From positions 248,001-312,000 of the forward strand of contig NZ_MCHY01000006.1 of NCBI RefSeq assembly GCF_003609605.1: a stretch of DNA of 64,000 nt. Direction: 5' to 3'. A program made the position numbers and the translations under genes. Positions 16,688-25,370 of this stretch are shown piece by piece. How positions within the stretch are numbered: position 1 is the first letter of the stretch; every line of letters starts with the position of its first letter. The notes under the pieces were generated by a model. It did no database searches. It was not told where the DNA came from and saw only the letters and a list, made by a program, of their open reading frames with translations. The DNA is from Ammoniphilus oxalaticus. GTDB lineage: Bacteria; Bacillota; Bacilli; Aneurinibacillales; RAOX-1.

Positions 16688-16939
16688 ATGAAAAAAATTA
16701 TCCGTAGTTTTTCTAAGAATTTAAAGGAGTCATTCGGTCCGGGCGTCTATCAAGTGAACGGGATTGATGTCCAATGCGTCCATTGCAAACACAATCGATT
16801 CGAGCGCGGACGGGCTCAATTGAACACAGCGGCAGCGACCTTTTTTAATTTGGACTTCGCCAATCGATCGGCCGAAATCTTAATCTGTGATCAGTGCGGC
16901 TATGTGCACTGGTTCTATAAGGATGTCAAAAGGGTTTAG
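16688..16939 (+). CDS. Small zinc-ribbon protein (83 aa)
   Basis: Two CxxC knuckles (CVHC near residue 30 and CDQC near 68) bracket a conserved stretch RGRAQLNTAAATFFNLDF. Such proteins bind one zinc and are common in bacteria with no known function; nucleic acid or protein binding is possible. ATG 16688 has AAAGGGAG 7 bases upstream; an earlier start at 16628 lacks one. Confidence 0.75.
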   Translation: MKKIIRSFSKNLKESFGPGVYQVNGIDVQCVHCKHNRFERGRAQLNTAAATFFNLDFANRSAEILICDQCGYVHWFYKDVKRV

Positions 16940-17228
16940 CTTGGGCGATTTGATGTAGCAATAATAGCGAGCCACGGCTCACCTCCACTGATCATTTTCC
17001 ACGTCTAAAACGGGAGTCGCCGATAAACGTAAACGTGTTGAAGTCTCTCATATCCGAAAAAACTCGCCCATATCGCTGTTGAGCGCTGCTCCCCCTCGTG
17101 TTTTCCCCTCCATTCCTGCTTCCATCATCGCAACCTCCTTCCATCCCCAAATTCAGCATAATTCCCTAATAATCGAGTGGAATCGACGACAGAGGAGGTA
17201 GGGTCGCCTTTTTTCGGCAAGATTGGTT
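16940..17228. other. Intergenic stretch before the dnaD promoter
   Basis: I see no gene, terminator with a T run, or RNA motif. It is the region where asnS and aspB would be expected from the Bacillus gene order. Confidence 0.4.
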
Positions 17229-17258
17229 CTGACAAAGGAGGTGTGGAGGTTGTATAAT
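17229..17258 (+). promoter_or_regulatory. Sigma-A-type promoter of dnaD
   Basis: CTGACA (17229-17234) and a perfect TATAAT (17253-17258) are 18 bases apart. Transcription should begin near 17265, so the transcript would have a leader of only about 15 bases that is almost entirely ribosome binding site. Confidence 0.75.
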
Positions 17259-17280
17259 AGGGGGAGAGGTGGATCGAAAC

Positions 17281-18036
17281 ATGGAACAATGGGTTATGCA
17301 GTTATTGAGGCAAGGGCATCTCTCGCTGCCGACGATGTTTATGCGTTATTACAAAGGGATCGGCCTAACTGATCAGGAAATGATGCTTATTATTCAGATT
17401 TTAACGTTTAAGCAAGAGGGAAAGGATTTTCCAACCATTTCTGAGATTCAGGATCGGATGAGCGCGGATGAACGTGACGTGATCGTGATGTTGCAAAAGT
17501 TGGTGCAAAAGGGGTATCTTGCGATTGAGGATCGGATTGAGGCGGACACAGGCATGCGAGCGGAATCTTATCAATTGGACCCGCTATATGAAAAGATCGC
17601 CGAACAAATCGCGGTGGAGCATGCGGCCCGATCAGCGCAACAAGCCAAAGATCAAACGGAGCAAGCGGAACCCGACGCAACGAATCTTTTTACGATTTTT
17701 GAGCAGGAATTTGGTCGTCCATTATCCCCGATTGAATGTGAAACGATTGCGATGTGGCAAGATCAGGATCAACATAAGGATGAACTGATTGTCGCCGCGT
17801 TGCGTGAGGCTGTTGTGTCTAACAAATTGTTCATTCGCTACATCGATCGGATTTTATATGAATGGCAGCGCAATCGGATTTCAACGGCGGCCCAAGCGCG
17901 TGAGTTTAGTTTGAAATTTCGCCGAAGACAACATGGGAATATCATGCCCAATCCCAATCAGCAGACGGCTTCACCACAAGAAGATCAAGCGAAAGCGACG
18001 GAACCGTTCCCTTTTTACAATTGGTTAGAAAATTAA
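17281..18036 (+). CDS. dnaD: DNA replication initiation protein DnaD
   Basis: 251 residues. The N-terminal winged helix (residues 1-100, LTDQEMMLIIQILTFKQEG) and the C-terminal DnaD/DnaB-type helical domain with the YIDRILYEW motif (YxxxIxxxW) are both present. DnaD helps DnaA, DnaB and DnaI load the replicative helicase at oriC and at restart forks. ATG 17281 has GAGAGGTGG 8 bases upstream; the GTG at 17269 overlaps that site. In B. subtilis nth follows dnaD; here it is replaced by yheC/D-like genes. Confidence 0.95.
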   Translation: MEQWVMQLLRQGHLSLPTMFMRYYKGIGLTDQEMMLIIQILTFKQEGKDFPTISEIQDRMSADERDVIVMLQKLVQKGYLAIEDRIEADTGMRAESYQLDPLYEKIAEQIAVEHAARSAQQAKDQTEQAEPDATNLFTIFEQEFGRPLSPIECETIAMWQDQDQHKDELIVAALREAVVSNKLFIRYIDRILYEWQRNRISTAAQAREFSLKFRRRQHGNIMPNPNQQTASPQEDQAKATEPFPFYNWLEN

Positions 18037-18060
18037 ATAGCAGACTGAGCGATGGAAGTA

Positions 18061-18096
18061 AACCAAGGAATTCATTCGAATCCTTGGTTTTTTTGG
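18061..18096 (+). terminator. Intrinsic terminator after dnaD
   Basis: Nine bases (18061-18069) pair with 18081-18089; further pairs extend inward, and seven T follow. Confidence 0.9.
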
Positions 18097-18126
18097 TTTT
18101 TTGGCCCAAATATTCCGCTTTGTTGA

Positions 18127-18153
18127 ACGCATATCCACTCGTGTCATACAGTA
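18127..18153 (+). promoter_or_regulatory. Sigma-K-like promoter of the yheC/D pair
   Basis: AC (18127-18128), exactly 16 bases, then CATACAGTA (18145-18153) matches the late mother-cell sigma-K pattern AC-N16-CATANNNTA. The -10 also fits sigma-E (CATACANT). The genes behind it belong to a spore-coat family. Confidence 0.6.
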
Positions 18154-18180
18154 TCGTGAGAAACCAAAAAGGTGATGCGT

Positions 18181-19281
18181 ATGAACCGTGAGCGTCTAGG
18201 AATATTGATCAACGATCGATTGCTAGCAGGCATTAGAAAGGGCCGCTCAGGCCATGAGAAAATTGCATTTTATGAACAGGCGGGACAGGCATATGGGCTA
18301 ACGCCTTGTTTTTTTACGCTACGAGATATTTCATTGAAGAAAAAGAGGGTTAAAGCGTTCGTCCAAGTGAAGGGTAAATGGAAGCGAAAGGCGTTCTCGT
18401 TGCCGAGCGTGATCCACAATCGGGCCATCTTCCATTCAAAAGCCCATTGGAGGCGTTCGAAACAGCTGGTCCAACACGGTGTGGACTTGTTTAATTTTTG
18501 GAATCGGTATTCAAAGTGGCAGATTCATCAGTTACTCGCTGAGCAAAAAACATTTGTTCCCCATCTACCCGCGACCGCTGTATTGAATGAAGATGCGTTG
18601 CAAGAAATGATGGGACGATTTGATTCCTTATTTTTGAAACCAGATAAAGGGACCGTCGGCAAAGGCATTATTAAACTAGATAAACAAGATGACGCGGAAA
18701 AAAGGCAATGGACCGCCTCTTATCGCAACAAAGGCAAACTGGTTACCGCTCGTTTGAAAGAGGAACAACTCTATCAGAAATTAACACGCTTTACAAAACA
18801 TCATGCCTTTCTGATCCAACAGACGATCCCGTTGGCGACCTATGAAGGAGCGCCGTTTGACCTTCGTGTTTCCGCGCAAAAAGGCGGCGACGGTCAGTGG
18901 GGGATCACGGGAATGATCGGCAAGGCGGCGCGGCCCGGACATTTTTTGAGTAATGTGGCCCAAGGGGGGCAAGTGTTTGCGCTGGAACAGCTGCTTACGG
19001 AGTATCCGCGGTTAAGTGTTCAAAAAGTGAGTCGCAACGTGAGTGAGTTGGCCTTAGCGATGGCTAAATATTTAGCGGAACAGTTGCCGCATCTGGCCGA
19101 TGTCGGGTTTGACTTTGGCATCAATGAACAAGGTCATCCGTATTTTATTGAAATGAATGGACGCGATCAGCGCTACAGTTTTCAGCAAGGTGGGCAGCCT
19201 GACACGTGGAAAGCGACGTATGAGCAGCCTGTCGCTTATGCGAAATTTTTGCTAGAGCAAAAGAAGGTGAACGATGGATGA
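18181..19281 (+). CDS. YheC/YheD-family ATP-grasp protein (spore coat associated)
   Basis: 366 residues. The ATP-grasp part shows LFLKPDKGTVGKGIIKL (phosphate-binding loop) near residue 155, and the acidic metal-binding end YFIEMNGRDQRYSF near 320. YheC and YheD of B. subtilis are endospore coat-associated and similar to carboxylate-amine ligases; the substrate is unknown. The start ATG 18181 has AAAAAGGTG at the right distance. The next gene is a homologue that overlaps by four bases (ATGA), so the two are co-translated. Confidence 0.88.
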   Translation: MNRERLGILINDRLLAGIRKGRSGHEKIAFYEQAGQAYGLTPCFFTLRDISLKKKRVKAFVQVKGKWKRKAFSLPSVIHNRAIFHSKAHWRRSKQLVQHGVDLFNFWNRYSKWQIHQLLAEQKTFVPHLPATAVLNEDALQEMMGRFDSLFLKPDKGTVGKGIIKLDKQDDAEKRQWTASYRNKGKLVTARLKEEQLYQKLTRFTKHHAFLIQQTIPLATYEGAPFDLRVSAQKGGDGQWGITGMIGKAARPGHFLSNVAQGGQVFALEQLLTEYPRLSVQKVSRNVSELALAMAKYLAEQLPHLADVGFDFGINEQGHPYFIEMNGRDQRYSFQQGGQPDTWKATYEQPVAYAKFLLEQKKVNDG

Positions 19282-20330
19282 AACGAACAATCGGTATTTT
19301 ACTCGATCACCGGATGTGGAAAAAGCTTCGTTCAGGTCGAACCGGACGCGAAAAAGTATCATTTTATAACCGCGCGGCTCGCAAACTTGATATTAAATTG
19401 TTGTACTTTTCATTGCCGCTCGTCGATCTTCACCGCGGGGTGACGCAGGCGTATCGGTATCACCCAGGCAAAGGATATAAGCGTGTTACGCGTCAGTTAC
19501 CAAAGGTGATCCATAATCGCTCAATGTCTGGCAGCCGTTTGAAACTAGCGAAACTTTGCCGTCGCAACGCCGTTTTCAATGAACGAACACGTTATAGCAA
19601 ATATACGGTTCACAGCCAATTGTGGAGCGATGAAAGCTTAAGGCCGCACTTACCTTCGACGAAACAATGCAACAAAGAAAATTTGAAGCTGACGATGGAC
19701 CGTCATCCCTCACTTTATCTGAAGCCCGTTAGCTCCAGTGTCGGTAAGGGGATTATGCGACTCGATCGGTTAGAAGACGGTAGTTGGCAACTGATCGGCA
19801 GCGGCAAACGGATCAAGCAAAAACGGGGCAACATGATTCCACTTGTGATGAAACGGGTGAAAGGCAAACGTTACCTCATTTCGGAAACGATTCCGTTGGC
19901 TCGCTACAAAGGGCAACCCTTCGATATTCGCGTTTCCGTTCAAAAAGCGGATAACGGCAAGTGGCAAGTGACGGGCATGGTCGGAAAAGTGGCGGCTAAA
20001 GGCAGTCATGTGACGAACGTCGCCCGCGGCGGAAAGGTGAGAAGCTGTGAACAACTTTTTGCCGCGAATCGGTTTGACGCGGTGAAGACGAGACATGACA
20101 TTGAACGGGTCTCGATTCAAATTGCAAAACGACTTGCCAAAAAATTGGGCGACCTCGCCGATCTCGGACTAGACATTGGACTCGATCACAAAGGAAACGT
20201 CTATTTTATCGAGATGAATGGCCGCGATTTACGATACAGCTTCGGGCAAGCCGGCCTCGATGAATTGTGGTATCGAACGTATGAAAATCCGCTCCGCTAT
20301 GGGAAATACTTGTTGTCTAAAGCGGAGTAA
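19278..20330 (+). CDS. YheC/YheD-family ATP-grasp protein, second copy
   Basis: 350 residues with the same order of motifs as the upstream gene: LYLKPVSSSVGKGIMRL near residue 150 and YFIEMNGRDLRYSF near the end, plus PFDIRVSVQK and GMVGKVA blocks. It differs from its neighbour by an insertion-free but strongly diverged N-terminal half, so the duplication is old. The basic residue content is high. It starts at an ATGA overlap, and a hairpin with a T run lies just after the stop. Confidence 0.88.
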   Translation: MKRTIGILLDHRMWKKLRSGRTGREKVSFYNRAARKLDIKLLYFSLPLVDLHRGVTQAYRYHPGKGYKRVTRQLPKVIHNRSMSGSRLKLAKLCRRNAVFNERTRYSKYTVHSQLWSDESLRPHLPSTKQCNKENLKLTMDRHPSLYLKPVSSSVGKGIMRLDRLEDGSWQLIGSGKRIKQKRGNMIPLVMKRVKGKRYLISETIPLARYKGQPFDIRVSVQKADNGKWQVTGMVGKVAAKGSHVTNVARGGKVRSCEQLFAANRFDAVKTRHDIERVSIQIAKRLAKKLGDLADLGLDIGLDHKGNVYFIEMNGRDLRYSFGQAGLDELWYRTYENPLRYGKYLLSKAE

Positions 20331-20344
20331 ACCGGCTTCTTTCT

Positions 20345-20377
20345 TCTCTTTCTGCTTCTTGCGGGAAGAGACTTTTT
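20345..20377 (+). terminator. Probable terminator of the yheC/D pair
   Basis: An imperfect 8-bp stem (20345-20352 with 20364-20371) followed by six T. From 20378 to 20631 I see no gene; a CATACGTTA at 20467-20475 resembles a sigma-E/K -10 for the next operon, but there is no matching -35. Confidence 0.6.
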
Positions 20378-20631
20378 TATGAGCTGCGCCCGTATTTTTA
20401 CTAGCTGCGGACAACGGTTAGATGAATGCGGATGGACAAACGCCGTTTCATCCGCGGCGGCGGATACATACGTTATAGAAACAACCAAACGAGCAAAAAG
20501 ATGTTGGTGTTGGGGGCTAAAAGGTAAGGGCGCTAATGAGTGTAAAAGAGTACAACTAGATTCGATGATAAACAAAGAAAATCGTTTGGGGGAGATCTTG
20601 AGCGAACTTAAAAATGTAGGAGTGGTCTTCG

Positions 20632-21675
20632 ATGAAAGGGTTAATCCTCTGCGCGGGAAAAGGAACGCGACTACAGCCATTTTCCTTTTCCCAACCGAAA
20701 ACATTGTTACCTGTTGCGGGTAAAGCCGTACTGCAATATTGTGTGGAAAACTTAGTGAAAAGTGGTATCAAAGAAATCGGGATTGTGATGCATCCTTCCC
20801 AAGAAGGGATTCCCGCTTTGATCGGGAACGGTCAACCATTCGGATGCCACGTTGAATATATTTATCAGACGGAACAAAAAGGAATCTCGCATGCCGTGAA
20901 GCAAGCAGAACAATTTATCGGGAAGGACCCGTTTATTTTGTTGTTAGGCGACAACTTAATTGGCGAGCAATTACAGACATTGATCGATTCGTACCGTAAA
21001 CAAGGCAGTGATGGAGCGATTTTGCTATCGGAGGTAGAAAATCCTCAAGATTATGGGATCGCGGAAATTGATGGAAACGAAATCGTTGGTTTAGAAGAGA
21101 AGCCACAGCAGCCGAAAAGCAATCTGGCCGTCATCGGAGCTTACCTGTTTGAATCACCGATTTTTGAGGCGGTCAAAGCGATCCCTCCTTCGGCCCGCGG
21201 CGAATATGAAATCACTGATGCGATCTCTTGGTTGCTCGAGCAAAGCTATAACATATCCTACACAGTTACAGAAAAATTGTATTCCGACGTGGGTACAGTC
21301 GCGCGTTGGTTAGACGCGAATCAGGCAGTCATGCGTCGAGAGTGGGGCGACAAAAGTTCGATCGGCGATAACGTGACACTTGAAAATTGCAAAATCATTC
21401 CACCTGTAATCATCGGCGCCAACAGTGTGCTGAAAAACGCTGTAATCGGGCCGTATGTGTCTACGCAAGAGAGGGTCCATGTGGAGAACTGTCAGGTGGC
21501 ATCGAGTATTTTGTTGGAAGAAGCGAGCCTGAAAGATTTGAGCACGCCGATCGTGAACAGTGTGTTCGGCCGTGAAGTGAGACTGAAAGGGCGTTTAAAA
21601 GGGAACGCAACGGAACTTAACTTTACGCTGGGCGACAAATCGAGCCTGAACTTGGCTGGCGATCAGGATGAATGA
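20632..21675 (+). CDS. Sugar-1-phosphate nucleotidyltransferase (RmlA/SpsI-like) with C-terminal left-handed beta helix
   Basis: 347 residues. The nucleotide-binding signature is CAGKGTRLQPFS with PKTLLPV; LGDN near residue 104 is the metal site. Residues 240-345 contain hexapeptide-like repeats (IGDNVT, IGANSVLKNAVIGPYV), as in long RmlA or GlmU-type enzymes. It activates a hexose phosphate, probably glucose-1-phosphate with dTTP or UTP. It starts a three-gene overlapping operon with a glycosyltransferase and an epimerase, so it likely serves spore-surface or exopolysaccharide synthesis. Confidence 0.88.
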   Translation: MKGLILCAGKGTRLQPFSFSQPKTLLPVAGKAVLQYCVENLVKSGIKEIGIVMHPSQEGIPALIGNGQPFGCHVEYIYQTEQKGISHAVKQAEQFIGKDPFILLLGDNLIGEQLQTLIDSYRKQGSDGAILLSEVENPQDYGIAEIDGNEIVGLEEKPQQPKSNLAVIGAYLFESPIFEAVKAIPPSARGEYEITDAISWLLEQSYNISYTVTEKLYSDVGTVARWLDANQAVMRREWGDKSSIGDNVTLENCKIIPPVIIGANSVLKNAVIGPYVSTQERVHVENCQVASSILLEEASLKDLSTPIVNSVFGREVRLKGRLKGNATELNFTLGDKSSLNLAGDQDE

Positions 21676-22486
21676 GGCCCCATTTACTGTTGTGATCCCC
21701 GCTTACAACCGCGCTGACACGATTAAACAGTCGATTCGCAGCGTCCAGCAGCAAACTTTTGACCAGTGGAAATTGCTGATTATCGACGATGCCTCCACAG
21801 ACAAAACCGTTGAAAAAATAAAACCTTTTTTATCTGATCCTCGCATTCGCTTTCTTTCCCTTCCAAAAAACAAAGGCATCTCGCATGCGCTTAATTACGC
21901 CTTGCAAGAAGTCGACACCCCTTATTTCATTCAATTGGATTCTGATGATCGTTTAGCGAAGCAGGCCCTGCGTTACTTTCACAAAGCGCTCGAGAAAGAT
22001 CCCGAAGCCGCGCTATTCTATGGCAACGTCAGCTTATGGCGCAAGAACAAAGGTCAAAAATGGGTCCGCGTCAAGCGGATCCGCCATCGTTCTTTTGATG
22101 ATAAGTATCAATTTTTAACGTATATGACCTATATGCTGCACCCGCGTTGTTATCGAACCGAAGCCGTCCGCAGCGTTGGGGGCTGGGAGACGGATGATCC
22201 GTATGAGGGGCGAATGATGGAAGACCGACGGATGGTTATCAAATTGATCGAGCGCTATCCAATCCGCTGGATTGATCGCGAGTTGTACTATCGTCGCATC
22301 CACGGCAAACAGCTGACGAACCGCGCCAATGTTCGGGCTAGAAATGAGTTGCGTAGGCGATTGGTGAACAATTCGTTACAAAAATGGGGCGATCACTATC
22401 AAGCGGTGTTCGGGTATCGTCACGGCTATTTGATCGTTAAACAGCTCATCCCACAGAAAAAGGAAGAGGCGGGTGAATCACCATGA
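21668..22486 (+). CDS. Family 2 glycosyltransferase
   Basis: 272 residues, GT-A fold: VVIPAYNRADTI at the start, IDDASTDKT near 40, the metal-binding LDSDDRL near 99, and MMEDRRMVIKL as the acceptor-side motif. There are no membrane helices, so it is a cytoplasmic or peripheral transferase. It overlaps the preceding gene by 8 bases and the next by 4, which shows tight co-expression. The sugar is unknown; UDP-glucuronic or galacturonic acid, dTDP-sugars or others are possible given the neighbours. Confidence 0.9.
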   Translation: MNEAPFTVVIPAYNRADTIKQSIRSVQQQTFDQWKLLIIDDASTDKTVEKIKPFLSDPRIRFLSLPKNKGISHALNYALQEVDTPYFIQLDSDDRLAKQALRYFHKALEKDPEAALFYGNVSLWRKNKGQKWVRVKRIRHRSFDDKYQFLTYMTYMLHPRCYRTEAVRSVGGWETDDPYEGRMMEDRRMVIKLIERYPIRWIDRELYYRRIHGKQLTNRANVRARNELRRRLVNNSLQKWGDHYQAVFGYRHGYLIVKQLIPQKKEEAGESP

Positions 22487-23427
22487 AAAAAGTAATCGTG
22501 ACGGGCTGCGCCGGATTTATCGGTTCGGCGTTAAGCGATCGATTGCTGCGCGATGGTTATCACGTAACCGGAATAGACTGCTTTACTGACAACTACGATC
22601 CGAAGATGAAGCTGAAAAATTTAGAACCGCTGTTTGAGCGGGAGCAGTTCGAGTTTATCGGCAAAAGGATTTCAGAAGTCGATTGGGAATCGTTGTTTAC
22701 GCCCGACACGATTCTTTTCCACCAAGCGGCGATGCCAGGGGTGCGGGCCAGTTGGGGTCAGCGTTTCGATCGGTACCTCAACGAGAATATTTTGGCGACG
22801 CAACGTCTATTAGAAGCGGCGAAACAACGATCGATCGCTAAATTTGTGTATGCCTCATCCTCATCCGTGTACGGTGTGACGACGGGCAGAACCTCGGAGC
22901 AGCTGTTGCCGCAACCGCATTCTCCCTATGGGGTGACGAAATTGTCAGGTGAACAATTGTGCGGATTGTACGCGGCTAATTACGGCGTACCGACGGTCGC
23001 TTTACGTTATTTCACCGTGTATGGACCCGGTCAGCGTCCGGATATGGCTTTTCATCGCTTTATTCGGGCGATGTTGCGGGATGAAGCGATCCCTGTGTTT
23101 GGCGACGGGAGTCAGTCGCGTGATTTTACGTATGTGGACGATATTGTTGAGGCTAATTTGTTAGCGGCGAAAAGTGTATGCCATGGCGAGGTGTTCAATA
23201 TCGGCGGAAAATCGCGGATCGCGATCAATGATGTGATCAGCCTCCTGGAACGTTTGCTTGGCGTTAAGGCGAAGATTGAGTGGTTGCCTGCCCAAGCCGG
23301 TGATCCGCCACATACGTGGGCCGATATTACAAAGGCGGAGCAAATGCTTGGCTACAATCCGCAAATCCCATTGGAATTTGGCTTGCAGCAACAAATTTGC
23401 TACTTGCGCGATTTTTATAACGTGTAG
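22483..23427 (+). CDS. NAD-dependent nucleotide-sugar epimerase/dehydratase
   Basis: 314 residues of the extended SDR type: GCAGFIGS at residues 8-15, SSSSVYG near 127, catalytic YGVTK near 147, and SRDFTYVDDIVEAN near 206. The best fit is a UDP-glucuronate or UDP-glucose 4-epimerase. UDP-glucose dehydrogenase lies 228 bases downstream, so a route UDP-glucose to UDP-glucuronate to UDP-galacturonate is plausible. Confidence 0.9.
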   Translation: MKKVIVTGCAGFIGSALSDRLLRDGYHVTGIDCFTDNYDPKMKLKNLEPLFEREQFEFIGKRISEVDWESLFTPDTILFHQAAMPGVRASWGQRFDRYLNENILATQRLLEAAKQRSIAKFVYASSSSVYGVTTGRTSEQLLPQPHSPYGVTKLSGEQLCGLYAANYGVPTVALRYFTVYGPGQRPDMAFHRFIRAMLRDEAIPVFGDGSQSRDFTYVDDIVEANLLAAKSVCHGEVFNIGGKSRIAINDVISLLERLLGVKAKIEWLPAQAGDPPHTWADITKAEQMLGYNPQIPLEFGLQQQICYLRDFYNV

Positions 23428-23450
23428 GCGCGGCTTCCAAAGAAAAACAA

Positions 23451-23487
23451 AAAAGCAGGTCCATTTTGAGTCGGCCTGCTTTTCTAT
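23451..23487 (+). terminator. Terminator of the polysaccharide operon
   Basis: A 9-bp stem (23451-23459 with 23475-23483) with a T-rich tail. A second, 10-bp perfect hairpin at 23504-23530 follows without a T run and may belong to the leader of the next gene. Confidence 0.8.
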
Positions 23488-23655
23488 AATTAAAACTCCC
23501 CCCGTATGATTCTCTTTTGAAGAATCATACTCCCTTAGTATAGCAACTCGTCAACGATCCCGCTGTGAAAAAAGTCACATGTTCTTTTTTCGCAAGCGGA
23601 AATACGATCAACAGAAACAGGAAGAAGATGAGTTCAAGAAAGGAAAGGTGAGACC

Positions 23656-24966
23656 ATGAAGATTGCAGTGATCGGCACGGGCTATGTTGGGATAACGACT
23701 TCGGTTTCTCTAGGCGAGCTCGGCCACGAACTGATCGGAGTGGATATCGACCCCGAAAAAGTGAAAAAATTAAAGCAGGGTATTCTGCCGATTTATGAGC
23801 CCGGCGTAGAATCGTTGATCCAACGTCAACTGGCAGCTGGCTCCCTCACATTTACAACAAGTTTAAAAGAAGCGTTACCTGATGCGGAAGTTATTTTTAT
23901 CGCAGTTGGTACCCCTTCGCTGCCAAACGGTGAGCCCGATCTTCATTATGTGGAAGCGGTCGCCCGCGAAATAGGAACACATATCAACGATTACAAAGTG
24001 ATCGTTAATAAAAGCACCGTGCCTGTCGGTACGGCTGATTGGGTTCGCGATTTGATCGAGCGGGAGCTGGAGCGCCGCCATGTAAAGGTCGAATTTGATG
24101 TCGTCTCCAATCCAGAATTTTTGCAAGAAGGAAAAGCGTTAGAAGATGCTCGTCATCCTGATCGGATCGTGCTCGGCTCTTCTTCGCAACGCGCGAAACA
24201 GACGATGCAAACCGTATATGCTAACGTAAATGCCCCGATTATTCACACTTCACCGCGCAATGCGGAAATGATCAAATACGCTTCCAACGCCATCCTCGCT
24301 ACAAAAATTTCCTTCATGAATGATATTGCTAAATTGTGCGCTCACTTGTCTGTTGATGTAAGCGAAGTGGCTAAAGGAATGGGATTGGACCAACGAATCG
24401 GTCCCCACTTTTTACGAGCGGGTGTCGGATACGGCGGCTCTTGTTTCCCTAAAGATGTTGAAGCGCTCTATGCGCTCGGTCAATCGGCTGGGCAGGAAAT
24501 GTCCATTTTACGCGATACACAGCGTATTAACCGCGAACAACCGGGCTGGGTTATCGCCCAAATGGAACGCGAGCTCGGCAGTCTAAAAGGTAAAAAAATT
24601 GCGTTACTCGGCTTAGCATTCAAACCGAATACGGATGATTTACGCGAAGCGCCTTCCTTAAAGTTGCTCCCGTTGTTGCATGCAGCGGGAGCGACCGTTC
24701 GAGCGACCGACCCGATCGTGACCGATCCTGTCAAAGAACAATTTCCCAAGGTGGGGATCGCAGCGGACGCTTACGAGGCGGCCCTAGACGCGGACGCGGT
24801 CTTACTTTGCACGGAATGGGCTTCCTTTTTAAAAATTGATTGGAAGAGGATTCGTGAACGGATGAAAGGTGATCGGGTCTTTGACGCTCGAAACGCCTTG
24901 TCCATTGAAAAAGTCGAAGCTGCGGGTTTGCGTTATTGGGGTGTAGGGCGAAAGGGTTCTGCCTAA
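23656..24966 (+). CDS. UDP-glucose 6-dehydrogenase
   Basis: 436 residues. N-terminal NAD domain GTGYVGITTSVSLGELGH, STVPVGTA near 122, catalytic Cys C263 in GYGGSCFPKD, and C-terminal UDP-binding part with LGLAFKPNTDDLREAPS. It oxidises UDP-glucose twice to UDP-glucuronate. The length and motifs match the family (TuaD/Ugd). AAAGGAAAGGTG lies upstream of the ATG. It has its own leader and terminator and therefore may be separately regulated from the operon before it. Confidence 0.95.
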   Translation: MKIAVIGTGYVGITTSVSLGELGHELIGVDIDPEKVKKLKQGILPIYEPGVESLIQRQLAAGSLTFTTSLKEALPDAEVIFIAVGTPSLPNGEPDLHYVEAVAREIGTHINDYKVIVNKSTVPVGTADWVRDLIERELERRHVKVEFDVVSNPEFLQEGKALEDARHPDRIVLGSSSQRAKQTMQTVYANVNAPIIHTSPRNAEMIKYASNAILATKISFMNDIAKLCAHLSVDVSEVAKGMGLDQRIGPHFLRAGVGYGGSCFPKDVEALYALGQSAGQEMSILRDTQRINREQPGWVIAQMERELGSLKGKKIALLGLAFKPNTDDLREAPSLKLLPLLHAAGATVRATDPIVTDPVKEQFPKVGIAADAYEAALDADAVLLCTEWASFLKIDWKRIRERMKGDRVFDARNALSIEKVEAAGLRYWGVGRKGSA

Positions 24967-24990
24967 GTTTTAGGGGCAGGCCCTTTTCTC
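24951..24990 (+). terminator. Terminator overlapping the end of the UDP-glucose dehydrogenase gene
   Basis: AAAGGG (24951-24956) pairs with CCCTTT (24981-24986), and CTGCC (24959-24963) with GGCAG (24975-24979); T-rich sequence follows. The upstream arm lies within the last codons. Confidence 0.75.
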
Positions 24991-25055
24991 TTCGTTTTGG
25001 TGGAATAGTGTATAATAAGTTTAGAGATAGACGAAGTGAAGAGAGGAGAGAGCCG

Positions 25056-25352
25056 TTGGAGAGAGAACGCTACATTAGACAAAAGTGGGGGACAGAACCC
25101 CTGATAGAAATCGCGGATGCGTTGCAAATTGAGTTAGCGGAATTGCTAGAGTTGGCGTTTGTTTATGAGCTTTATGAACAAGAAACCCCAAGCCTGCGTC
25201 GGAGATGGGATCCGCAAGAAGAGGCTTTTTTGCAGAAGTATTCAGACAGGCTCTCGATCAAAGAGGCGAGCCATTTACTATATCGGTCCCATTATGCGAC
25301 ATACCAACGCGTCCGTTATTTAGGATTGGATGAAATGGTAAAGAGAAAATGA
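25056..25352 (+). CDS. Small SANT/Myb-like helical protein upstream of the DNA methyltransferase
   Basis: 98 residues from TTG 25056, which has GAGAGGAGAG just upstream; a TATAAT at 25011-25016 could be its -10. The C-terminal half (RRRWDPQEEAFLQKYSDRLSIKEASHLL) resembles a SANT/Myb or homeodomain-like unit, and the N-terminal half (GTEPLIEIADALQIELAELLELA) looks like a second HTH. A DNA-binding role is inferred. It is 18 bases before the methyltransferase gene, so it might control it, as C proteins do, although it is not of the usual C-protein (XRE) type. Confidence 0.6.
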   Translation: MERERYIRQKWGTEPLIEIADALQIELAELLELAFVYELYEQETPSLRRRWDPQEEAFLQKYSDRLSIKEASHLLYRSHYATYQRVRYLGLDEMVKRK

Positions 25353-25370
25353 AAAGAAGGAAGATAGAGC

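Noticed and set aside
20379-20723. 114-residue plus-strand frame upstream of the nucleotidyltransferase
   Set aside because: It overlaps the true gene in another frame, is Cys-rich without pattern, and lacks a binding site.
24936-25055. N-terminal 40 residues of a longer frame for the SANT-like protein
   Set aside because: This part overlaps the UDP-glucose dehydrogenase end and its terminator; the binding site points to TTG 25056.
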